DNA from: Chryseobacterium sp. G0186 | GTDB lineage: Bacteria; Bacteroidota; Bacteroidia; Flavobacteriales; Weeksellaceae | Direction: 5' to 3' | Assembly (NCBI RefSeq): GCF_003815675.1 | Contig: NZ_CP033918.1 | Location: 4,154,001-4,218,000 of the forward strand | DNA: 64,000 bases | Shown: one piece after another, positions 31,901-38,599 of the stretch | How positions within the stretch are numbered: the first letter of the stretch is position 1 | Layout of the letters: each line of letters begins with the position of its first letter | The notes under the pieces: generated by a model | Told to the model about the DNA's origin: nothing | Databases searched by the model: none | The model's input: the letters and a program-made list of their open reading frames with translations, nothing else | Program-made: the position numbers and the translations under genes

Positions 31901-33565
31901 GACACTACATATGCTGGATATAATTCAAGGATTTCTATTCCGACGATGATGTTCGGAAGAAGAATTGAAGCTCCTGAAACTCCGCAGGCGCCAATGGGAT
32001 CTAAGTTTGCAACAAGACCTGACTATTTCGGACGTTCATCCTATGGATTTACAACACAGTTTGAGCACAGACCATTCAGCGTGATGTATCTTCGTAGTAA
32101 TGATGATATTCTGTTAAGTTCACTTTATAACTATACAAAAGGAGATTATGAGGATCCAACTGCTAACTCGATAGAATATATCAGAGATAAAAACAATGAT
32201 GAATTCTTCAATACAAGGTTGTTGGAACTGGCGAATGCAAGCTATAACTTGAATACAAAATTCTTTACAGAACACAATGGCTACAATTTACCGCTTCCGG
32301 ATAACGAAGATTTATTCAAGAATATCAACCTGTTTATTAAAGATCATAATGATCACTTCAGTGAAAATATTCCGTCTGTAATTCCGTCTGATATGAAGCA
32401 TTTGGAACATGAAATTATTAAGGCCCATCCAAGTGGAAATTATGGCAGGGTAACATTCTATGACTTCATTAAGCAAACCATTCAGAATTCATATGTGCCA
32501 TTAACTGAAATTCCTATTTTGTATCAGCATATTAAAGGTGTAGAGTATCAGCCAATTCCAAAAGCGCAGGTGATCAGAGATAAAAGTGGAGCCTATCTGA
32601 ACCCTTCATCTCCGGATTTCGATATGGCGCCCATGATGAAACTGGTAGGAACTAATAAAACAACCTTTGTGGACTTTACATTAGATGGAGCCTCTACCAG
32701 TGTTTATTTCTATGCTGTAAAAGAAGTTAATGCACAGCTTGTTCAGGGAGCAATGAGTACTGCGGTGGGGCCGGTAAAAATGGTCAACTCATTCCCGTTA
32801 AAAACACCGGAAATCAAAAGTGTGATTCCTGTTTTAGAAGACAGAGAATTAGGGATTTTACCTAAAATGCAGGTAGCCATAAATCCTTACAAAAAAATCT
32901 ATAACGTTAAAAAGGCCAAATTATACCGTGCCCTTACCATGCAGGATGCTGTTTCCATAAGAACAATGACGTTGGTTAAAGAACTGGATTTAGTAGCAGA
33001 AGGTGTTTTAGATGCTAAATACTGGACATTAGAAGACGATTTTGAAGATTTGGATCAATTCCCGTTCAGTGATCCATTGTATTATCGTGTTACGGTAGAA
33101 GCAGAAGTGGAATATGCAGAAGCAAACTATACAGGAAATCCACAATCTGATGTTGTAGTTACAGAATATGCTCCTTCAGAAGCCTCTAAAATCATGATTA
33201 CAACCATTACGGAAAATGTATTGCCAAAATCTCCTAGAATGGAATATTCAGGAACTCCTGGTAGACAAGGATTAACTAATGTGAGATTTACATGGCGTAA
33301 AATGGCCTATAAAGCGAAGTACCATGTTTACAAAATGTCCGAACAAGGTAACTGGAAGAAGATAAAAACGCTGGAAAATATTAATACTCCAATCAAAGAT
33401 CCTGTTACCCTGGCACTAAAGGATACAGATTGGGGATCCGGTAGTCTTCTATACTTTGGCCCAGGAAGAGTTCCGATATCTCATCATTTTAAAGTGATTA
33501 CCGAGAATACAGCAGGAATGTTTAGTAAAGATGAGAATATTTTAACCATTAATTTTGGTATTTAA
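28937..33565 (+). CDS. Giant protein, 1542 residues, unknown function
   Basis: Last gene of the operon, starting 6 bp after the 2277-residue gene. No signal peptide, membrane helix or type IX sorting domain. The N-terminus has GIHLRWTLKGPLAEHLPKG and NDFVNIYRTRY; the middle is beta-rich with several repeated sandwich-like segments; the C-terminus (about 1400-1542) looks like a fibronectin type III-like module, with VRFTWRKMAYKAKYHVYKMSE and FKVITENTAG. No RHS, SpvB or Tc-toxin signatures were found. It may form a complex with the 2277-residue protein; this is inferred from the coupling alone. A strong terminator follows. Confidence 0.65.
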   Translation: MSFNINNKKASSGILPVTNPFLQSNCLYLQAAGSKGEESTQGIHLRWTLKGPLAEHLPKGDFHRDPPKGFNKENDFVNIYRTRYEPQVRELDLTNQPTTVIDSEGLWLYGNSEDGMFRVYFRNRNKYNEVRNQTDPFSNPTGFLEQYGSNLIEVESNRKLFFATQLTSSNNGAAKTEVLSVETNLSGLAKNVTFRKNIVNFSQKIFAENARSIRFIPTGTIITKVNFEFYEDIVFKRNWEQIGKFGLSAEDGEVLRRLEPNPDRPVHAVWARYNDDEFVNIRNYETKWNNMPEQDNTIRDSVKRYLDLSRNPDNPLAIDHYYSTDNPDDSNPLEFSHFNNLQMASLDYHVARMLGLGHLDLRDEVYDGSQYLYIAHYETVVNFKTGEPSTKIDHLSMSLPTSLEDQRLSLPVRLKEPVPGMVSADPTAGTTMSGLTDAEGYTHDGTGRYLSLMVEELAPDEPANSPFYYTAQEFDMSTFTYPVSVGIEYKTKGDTKWSNPELPNDPNFLNVYSNGDEAHNETVAIAIPDFGNPAFVHKETKSGIHIYGSYGVNWFSRAKSSPIIQQIESKIKPANTLLPPSSISAFLIQEELPILLTSQNEQEMYKLNPATDKTLVRLTMEYDASQDMISYQKAINGVQLSSFNPLPDNEELFADKIEVFYRPEDLKQVFGMIDTVTDLPGNPLISVIKTKALPLASAGLTSTGANQSVTPTIPGPSFPNYIGGIFTVGTEDYIIHNIVPGTSPDFPIFHILKMQIGNAFGQNTPIPFDPANFSVPSANASFMVAENMQNTSSWGAVNPHSLKIQIGDNWPIHTEEVTIESGQAPDITYNTYYRKFRGIKRNANIQRVNQPGVQFQGLYEIDFPGYTLNKHPQFSDIPGKDSVQWYRGSIRVSAVGQQGAEKRILKVIRIDNIGTGDLKVFAMDESHTDTNPLQPDTPGVPRTVEVNFYPGYRAYLHYNAPCRLTKDHVIPQAPDVLEKYSIFGARAVDTTYAGYNSRISIPTMMFGRRIEAPETPQAPMGSKFATRPDYFGRSSYGFTTQFEHRPFSVMYLRSNDDILLSSLYNYTKGDYEDPTANSIEYIRDKNNDEFFNTRLLELANASYNLNTKFFTEHNGYNLPLPDNEDLFKNINLFIKDHNDHFSENIPSVIPSDMKHLEHEIIKAHPSGNYGRVTFYDFIKQTIQNSYVPLTEIPILYQHIKGVEYQPIPKAQVIRDKSGAYLNPSSPDFDMAPMMKLVGTNKTTFVDFTLDGASTSVYFYAVKEVNAQLVQGAMSTAVGPVKMVNSFPLKTPEIKSVIPVLEDRELGILPKMQVAINPYKKIYNVKKAKLYRALTMQDAVSIRTMTLVKELDLVAEGVLDAKYWTLEDDFEDLDQFPFSDPLYYRVTVEAEVEYAEANYTGNPQSDVVVTEYAPSEASKIMITTITENVLPKSPRMEYSGTPGRQGLTNVRFTWRKMAYKAKYHVYKMSEQGNWKKIKTLENINTPIKDPVTLALKDTDWGSGSLLYFGPGRVPISHHFKVITENTAGMFSKDENILTINFGI

Positions 33566-33607
33566 TTCTATTTCAATTATAAATTATCTACAGATCAAGT
33601 AGCTATA

Positions 33608-33644
33608 GCAGAGAGTGTCAATCGGCACTCTCTGCTTGTTTTTT
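33608..33644 (+). terminator. Terminator of the giant-protein operon
   Basis: Perfect 10-bp stem GCAGAGAGTG (33608-33617) with 33626-33635, 8-nt loop and a T-rich tail. 42 bp after the stop of the 1542-residue gene. Confidence 0.9.
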
Positions 33645-33684
33645 ATGCAATTATAGTTTCCTTTTAATTAAAATAATAATTATT

Positions 33685-33692
33685 TAACTTTG
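33685..33692 (+). promoter_or_regulatory. Candidate -7 element for the methionine aminopeptidase gene
   Basis: TAACTTTG is an exact TAnnTTTG match, 79 bp before the start of the gene. No TTG -33 element is apparent. Confidence 0.4.
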
Positions 33693-33771
33693 TAGTTTTC
33701 AGTTACTAATGAAAGTTCAAAGATGCTTTTTCTGATCGCTGCTGAAAAATATCAATAAACAAAATAAAATT

Positions 33772-34536
33772 ATGTCAATTACAAACGAGGATCAATTGAT
33801 CGGGATGCAAAAAGTAAGTGAAGCTGTTGCTTATACCCTCAGAGCAATGACTCAATACGCTCAACCTGGGATGACAACAAAGGACCTTGATGAATATGGT
33901 GCCAAAATACTTGCAGATTTTGGAGCTAAATCTGCACCTTACCTCACGTATGGATTTCCCGGATGGACATGCATAAGCGTAGATCATGAATTTTGCCATG
34001 GCATTCCTACAGATCAAAGAGTCTTAAAGGAAGGCGACCTGATCAATATTGATGTTTCTGCAGAGTTGGATGGATATTGGGCAGATAACGGCGGATCCTT
34101 TATCATCGGAAAAGATATTCACCAACATCAGAAACTGGTGGATGCCTCTAAAGATATTTTACAAAAAGCAATCGATAACATTAAGGGTGGAGTGAAAATT
34201 GCAGATATTGGATTTTTGATGGAAACTGAAGCCAAAAAAAGAGGCTTTAAAGTCATTAAAAATCTCGCCGGACATGGAGTGGGAAGAAGCCTGCATGAAC
34301 AGCCGGATGAATTGCTTAATTATAAAAACCGTTTTGATTCCAGACGCTTTAAGAAAAATTCAGTGGTAGCCATTGAGACATTTATTTCCACTTCTTCAAG
34401 TCTTGCCGTAGAACTTAAAGACGGATGGACGATGGTAGGAAATAAAGGCGGATATATGGCACAACATGAACATACCATTATGGTGACGGATGGAAAACCA
34501 ATCATTTTAACCCAAATGAACGGAATATTGAATTAA
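33772..34536 (+). CDS. map: Type I methionine aminopeptidase
   Basis: 254-residue cytosolic metallopeptidase removing N-terminal Met. The five metal ligands of the pita-bread fold are visible: Asp in LINIDVSAELDGYW, Asp in WADNGGSF, His in GHGVGRSLHEQP, Glu in VAIETFIS and Glu in QHEHTIMV. The substrate-pocket His is in CHGIPTD. It is monocistronic, with its own promoter and terminator, and is not in a secY/rpl cluster. In Flavobacteriia the housekeeping map often lies in the ribosomal region, so this may be a second copy, which is inference. Confidence 0.93.
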   Translation: MSITNEDQLIGMQKVSEAVAYTLRAMTQYAQPGMTTKDLDEYGAKILADFGAKSAPYLTYGFPGWTCISVDHEFCHGIPTDQRVLKEGDLINIDVSAELDGYWADNGGSFIIGKDIHQHQKLVDASKDILQKAIDNIKGGVKIADIGFLMETEAKKRGFKVIKNLAGHGVGRSLHEQPDELLNYKNRFDSRRFKKNSVVAIETFISTSSSLAVELKDGWTMVGNKGGYMAQHEHTIMVTDGKPIILTQMNGILN

Positions 34537-34551
34537 ACAGACCAATATAAT

Positions 34552-34585
34552 AAATCCCTTTCTAAATTCAGGAAAGGGATTTTTT
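34552..34585 (+). terminator. Terminator of map
   Basis: 11-bp stem 34552-34562 (AAATCCCTTTC) with 34572-34582, 9-nt loop, T-run. 15 bp after the stop codon. Confidence 0.9.
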
Positions 34586-34750
34586 ATGGCCAGATAATAG
34601 CCGTTTTTACACTCATTAAAAAAGTGAATTATACCGATTGGAAGCGCATTTAAAAGAAATATTCTGTTCAAAAGCCTTGTATCATAATTGTTAGAGACCA
34701 AATTCTTTAGTATATTTATAACATCAAACCGCATTACAAACTAATTTGCT

Positions 34751-36283
34751 ATGAAAAAAGTCCTTTTAGCCATCCTGGGTATTCTTATTATAATAGTTGC
34801 CGTATTGTTAATCAAGACGTATACCTATCCCTTCAAGAAAAATACAACCGGAGCTGGCGAGGGCTGGAAACCTGTAAGAAATGACTCTGCAGTAATGCGA
34901 TTTTCAGGAGGTTTAAAAATTCCAACAGTTTCTACAGGAAGTTTGGGCGAATTCAATTATGCTCCTTTTGGTCAGTTTAAAGAATACTTAAAAAACTCCT
35001 ACCCATTGGTTTATCAAAATACAGAATATGTTGAAGTGAATCAGTATGGTTTGGTATACAGACTTAAAGGGAGTAACCCAGGACTTGAACCTATTTTATT
35101 TCTTTCCCATATGGACGTTGTTCCTCCTGGAGATGCCGATATAAAAAACAATGAGGAAAATATTTTCAGACCAGAGGATAAACCGTTGGAACCTGTAGCT
35201 AAGGTTGCTGAAGACTGGGATTATGCTCCTTTCTCAGGAGTTGTAGCGAACGGAAGAGTCTATGGCAGAGGAGCAATAGACATGAAAGGAATGCTCTTTT
35301 CTCTGATGGAATCAATGAACAGCCTTATTAAAAACAAACAAATACCACAGCGTGACATATATCTCGCCTTTGGTTTTGATGAAGAAGTAGGAGGAAAAAA
35401 CGGAGCCATTCAGATTGCCGATTACTTTAAGAAAAAAGGATTAAAGTTTGATGCTGTTTATGATGAAGGCGGACTGATTATGAGAAAAGGCAATATTGCA
35501 GGAGTAGATGCTGACGTTGCAGTAGTAGGATGTGCTGAAAAAGGTTTTCTTTCTGCAAAAATAAAAGTAAAAGGATTAGGCTGACATTCCTCAATGCCTC
35601 CTATGGAAAGTGCAATCGGGAAAGCTGCGGTCATTATGCAGAGACTGGAAGATGACCAGATGAAACCCGTTATCACTCCATTAATTAAAGAGTTTTTCGA
35701 TAATATTGGAGGATCTATGCCCTTTACAACCAGGTTAGCACTAGCGAATCAATGGCTTTTAAAACCTGTATTAATCTCGCAATTAACTAAAAATAATACA
35801 ACCAATGCATTGGTAAGAACTACAACTGCTTTAACGATGATGAAAGGCAGTGACGGAACCAATGTACTTTCTCCTGAAGTTGAGTTTGTAGTCAATTTCA
35901 GATTACTTCCCGGAAATACCGTAAAAGATGTTCGTGAACATATTGCCAAAGCAACCAAGGGTTTCGATGTTGAGGTTGAAGAAATTGATAACACAAGAGA
36001 AGCTTCCGCAGTATCTCCTACCAACACAAAAGGCTATAAATTAATAGAAGCTGGAGTAAAAGAAATCTATCCCGAAGCCATTGTTTCACCTTACCTTACA
36101 ATGGCAGGAACAGATGCCGGTAAATATGAAATTGTAAGCAAAAACGTCTACCGATTTATGCCCATAAAAATCAACAGTTCAGAACAACAAAGTATCCACA
36201 GTACCAACGAATATCTCAGCATAGAAAATTATATGAAAATGATTCATTACTTTGAATATGTGATGAAAAATTATGATAAATAA
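34751..36283 (+). pseudogene. M20 family metallopeptidase (carboxypeptidase S-like), interrupted by in-frame TGA
   Basis: A 511-codon reading frame with one internal stop, TGA at 35582-35584. Both parts are in the same frame, and the text around the stop reads KVKGLG-stop-HSSMPPMES, where M20 enzymes have GGHSS; a single change GGA to TGA explains it. The first part has an N-terminal membrane anchor (residues 4-21) and the zinc ligands His120 (LSHMDVVPP), Asp177 (GAIDMKGM), the catalytic Glu211/212 (DEEVGG) and Asp238 (YDEGG). The second part (from about 35585) has the dimerisation/lid domain and the C-terminal TNEYLSIENY. It is a recent nonsense mutation, read-through or sequence error. The protein truncated at 277 residues would lack the lid domain and the last catalytic residues. 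Confidence 0.85.
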
Positions 36284-36423
36284 TCTGAAGTAAGAAGTGA
36301 GAAAAACTAGATATTAGCTCTTTGTTGCTGGTTGGTTGATCTCTTTAAAGCCAAACCTCAGTCTGAAAATCTGTTATCTATTATCTGATGTCTGAAATTT
36401 TGGTTCTTATTCCCAAATTAAAA
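36284..36423. other. Intergenic filler with low-complexity AT-rich words
   Basis: 140 bp without ORF or terminator. It contains short repeated words of the kind seen between genes in flavobacterial genomes (GTTATCTATTATCTGATG). No function is visible. Confidence 0.35.
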
Positions 36424-36464
36424 ATAACACGTCAAGTTTTGTCGCATTACTGCAATAGCTTTGT
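36424..36464 (+). promoter_or_regulatory. Promoter/operator resembling that of the giant-protein operon
   Basis: Exact TAnnTTTG (36456-36463) preceded at 14 bp by AGTTTTGTCG and by ATAACACG at 36424. Aligns without gaps to 17503-17543 (27 of 41 identities). The half-sites CGTCAA and TTGTCG form an imperfect dyad. It ends 20 bp before ATG 36485. Confidence 0.6.
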
Positions 36465-36484
36465 CATATCAAAATTACAGAGCT

Positions 36485-37180
36485 ATGCAATTGCCATTTT
36501 ACTTACACTTTAAAAACTTTGAAGACCATTATTACGACAATCTTGAAAAATGGTTTGAAGAATATCATAATACAAGTGAAGCGGATTATCTGAAAACACT
36601 TGCAGACCTATACAGTCCTTATCTCTATTATAATTTTGCTGACAATAGCTTACAGGCAGATGCAACCATTGAAATTAAGGATTGCTTTCTCCCTTATCAT
36701 GAAAAAATAGGAATTTCTTTCTGTACAGGATGTGAAAATAGGACATCTCCTAAAAAAGGCATGAACCATGTTTTTGAATGGAAAACGATTTCCATGATGG
36801 AATATGCACAACATATTCTGGATAAGATCAACCGCCACTGTTCCAAAAATAAAGAAGCCTTGGATGGCAGTAAAAATATTCTGGATTACATTAATGATTA
36901 TGATATTGTCACTTCCAGAGAGGGAGCCGGATATTGTGTGAGCTATAACAGACATCAGATGACAATCCCTTTTCTAAAGGCTTATCTTCCTTACTATGGG
37001 CAGAATGTAGATATGGCATTATACAGGGATTTTATATTCTCCATTGTGCAGATTGCAGAATTTATCGATCAAAAGTTGAAAACCATTCAGGCATTTGAGC
37101 ATACTATTTATGCACAATCCAGAGCTGAAGCTAAATTCAAGGTACAGATGAGCCGACAGTTTCTGACGCTGTGCAATTAA
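36485..37180 (+). CDS. Orphan soluble protein of unknown function
   Basis: 231 residues from ATG 36485; the TTG at 36461 lies in the -7 element and is rejected. The protein is helical, rich in Tyr, Phe, Glu and Lys, with no signal peptide or membrane segment. It has two Cys in SFCTGCENRTSPKKG near residue 86, one in INRHCSKNK, one in GAGYCVSYNRHQ and one near the C-terminus. I do not recognise a family. The interesting point is the promoter, which is nearly the same as the one of the giant-protein operon 19 kb upstream, so the two may respond to the same signal. A terminator follows. Confidence 0.6.
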   Translation: MQLPFYLHFKNFEDHYYDNLEKWFEEYHNTSEADYLKTLADLYSPYLYYNFADNSLQADATIEIKDCFLPYHEKIGISFCTGCENRTSPKKGMNHVFEWKTISMMEYAQHILDKINRHCSKNKEALDGSKNILDYINDYDIVTSREGAGYCVSYNRHQMTIPFLKAYLPYYGQNVDMALYRDFIFSIVQIAEFIDQKLKTIQAFEHTIYAQSRAEAKFKVQMSRQFLTLCN

Positions 37181-37240
37181 CATTTTACACCAAACATTCA
37201 TACTTAGTTATATTGTGGGAAATCTTATATTTTCCAAACA

Positions 37241-37270
37241 AAAATCCCAATCATTTCTGGTTGGGATTTT
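37241..37270. terminator. Bidirectional terminator
   Basis: Perfect 10-bp stem AAAATCCCAA (37241-37250) with 37261-37270, 10-nt loop, A-run on the left and T-run on the right. It serves the convergent genes ending at 37180 and 37284. Confidence 0.9.
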
Positions 37271-37283
37271 GATAGTAAATAAA

Positions 37284-38084
37284 TTATAACCTTTTATAAG
37301 GAATGTTCCAGATCAGATCTGCAGCCAGATAATGAACACCGCCTTTGTGGATACTTTTACTCCCCTGAATCAGATCATCCATATATCCGATGTCTACCGT
37401 AAAAGGAGTATGAGGAATATTGAACATATAATAAGCAGAAAGCCGGATTTCCCGATAACCAAAAGAATTCCAGTGCTGTTCAGGTTCATTAAGATGACTA
37501 ACAGAAAACAAGGCTTCGGCGCTTATGGCCAATTTCTGATTGTTTCTGGGAGATAAATTATAGGTCAGTTGACTTTTAATACGGGTTCTTAATTGGAAAT
37601 CTTCCTCAACTTTGTGAAAATCCGCATCAAAAAACGTTCTGAATTCCTGGCGGATTGTATTTTTCAGTTTTAATTTTTTTCCAAGATCAAATGTATAAGC
37701 ATATCGTCCGTAGATCCTGAATTCCTGTTCCATATTCTCCTTTTCATAGGGAGCTTCACTTTCATATTCTGGCTGTCTTCGGTAGCTTATGGCATAGCTG
37801 TATTGCTGATGGGGAGCAAAGGAATTATATACCTCATGGTTCAATACAAAAATAGCCTGCTTTGCAAAAAGATTATCATTATCAGGATTACTTTTTCTTC
37901 CTATGGCAATATAACTCATCGTCTGCTTCTTTCCCAGAGAGTCCAATTGGCGCTTAACTCCAAATGCAGACCAGAAAGCTGTATGGGCATCTCCAAGGCC
38001 CGGAGGACTGATCTGTGCCTTTACAGTACTTCCCACACAACCTAATATACCTATTATGATAAAAATTTTCTTTATTCCGGACAT
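37284..38084 (-). CDS. DUF2490 family outer-membrane beta-barrel protein
   Basis: 266 residues from ATG at 38084, chosen because it gives a normal signal peptide (MSGIKKIFIIIGILGCVGSTVKAQ, cleavage near 24); an in-frame ATG at 38222 would add 46 unrelated residues. The mature part is a beta-barrel with alternating strands and the DUF2490 features WSAFGVKRQLD near the start, EFRIYGRYAYTFDLGKKLKLKNTIRQEFRTF in the middle, and RIKSQLTYNL. DUF2490 proteins are predicted porin-like or structural outer-membrane proteins of Bacteroidota with no known substrate. Confidence 0.8.
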   Translation of the reverse strand: MSGIKKIFIIIGILGCVGSTVKAQISPPGLGDAHTAFWSAFGVKRQLDSLGKKQTMSYIAIGRKSNPDNDNLFAKQAIFVLNHEVYNSFAPHQQYSYAISYRRQPEYESEAPYEKENMEQEFRIYGRYAYTFDLGKKLKLKNTIRQEFRTFFDADFHKVEEDFQLRTRIKSQLTYNLSPRNNQKLAISAEALFSVSHLNEPEQHWNSFGYREIRLSAYYMFNIPHTPFTVDIGYMDDLIQGSKSIHKGGVHYLAADLIWNIPYKRL

Positions 38085-38327
38085 GTTGAATATCTGATTT
38101 AATATTAATGTTAAAACCTGCGGAATCATAAATTTAGATAAGGATATAGAAGATGCGCAGAAGGAATATTTTGTCATTGTAAATTTAAATGCTTTGTTAT
38201 TGAAAGACTTATGCAAATGCATATAATACTGTTTAAAAACAAGACAAAAGTACCGTGTGATTTAGGATAGATTTAGGAATCGTAGTAGAGAGTAGAAAAA
38301 GATGATGGATGAATCAGCATGACGATT

Positions 38328-38347
38328 TGTGGATAACATGTGGATAA
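38328..38347 (-). repeat. Two tandem perfect DnaA boxes (11-bp period)
   Basis: TGTGGATAA occurs at 38328-38336 and 38339-38347. On the minus strand this is TTATCCACA twice, the consensus strong DnaA box. The period of 11 bp puts both on the same helical face. AT-rich DNA follows for about 150 bp. Confidence 0.6.
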
Positions 38348-38441
38348 CTTGTTAGTAAAATATCCTTAGGTAAAAAGTTCTTTCTTTTCAGGGTTCTATA
38401 ATTGAGTTTTATTATTTTATTTAGAATAATTCAAATTAATT

Positions 38442-38472
38442 TTGTAAAAAAGTCTGCTATTCCTTTATTTTG
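38442..38472 (+). promoter_or_regulatory. Candidate promoter of the TonB-dependent receptor gene
   Basis: TTG at 38442-38444, 21-bp spacer, then TATTTTG at 38466-38472, one base short of TAnnTTTG. It is the best match in the region before the receptor. Confidence 0.35.
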
Positions 38473-38599
38473 CATCTTTATTTATAATTATTTTAAATAA
38501 GGCTGAGAAATGATACAATCAAGTGAAAATGTGCTTCCTGTGAAGCTGATAATTCATGTCAAAAAAGTAGAGTATGAAGATGTTTTAACAGGCAAATTG

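Larger units (their letters stand above)
38223..38599. other. Divergent intergenic region with two DnaA boxes
   Basis: AT-rich region between the DUF2490 gene (-) and the TonB receptor gene (+). It holds the tandem DnaA boxes at 38328-38347, AT-rich sequence to the right of them, and a promoter candidate at 38442-38472. No gene was recognised if the receptor starts at 38600; the receptor frame is open back to an ATG at 38510. Confidence 0.5.

Noticed and set aside
22097..33565. Insecticidal Tc toxin or RHS toxin pair
   Set aside because: The sizes would fit, but no SpvB, RHS/YD repeats or TcA-like features are visible.
17503..33645. Contractile injection or phage tail cluster
   Set aside because: No sheath, tube, baseplate, spike or ATPase genes are in the window.
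34507..34734. Minus-strand ORF of 75 residues
   Set aside because: It covers the map terminator and the end of map; low-complexity translation of intergenic DNA.
35594..36283. Separate gene for the second half of the M20 peptidase
   Set aside because: It is in the same frame as the first half and lacks the zinc-ligand N-domain; better explained as the rest of a broken gene.
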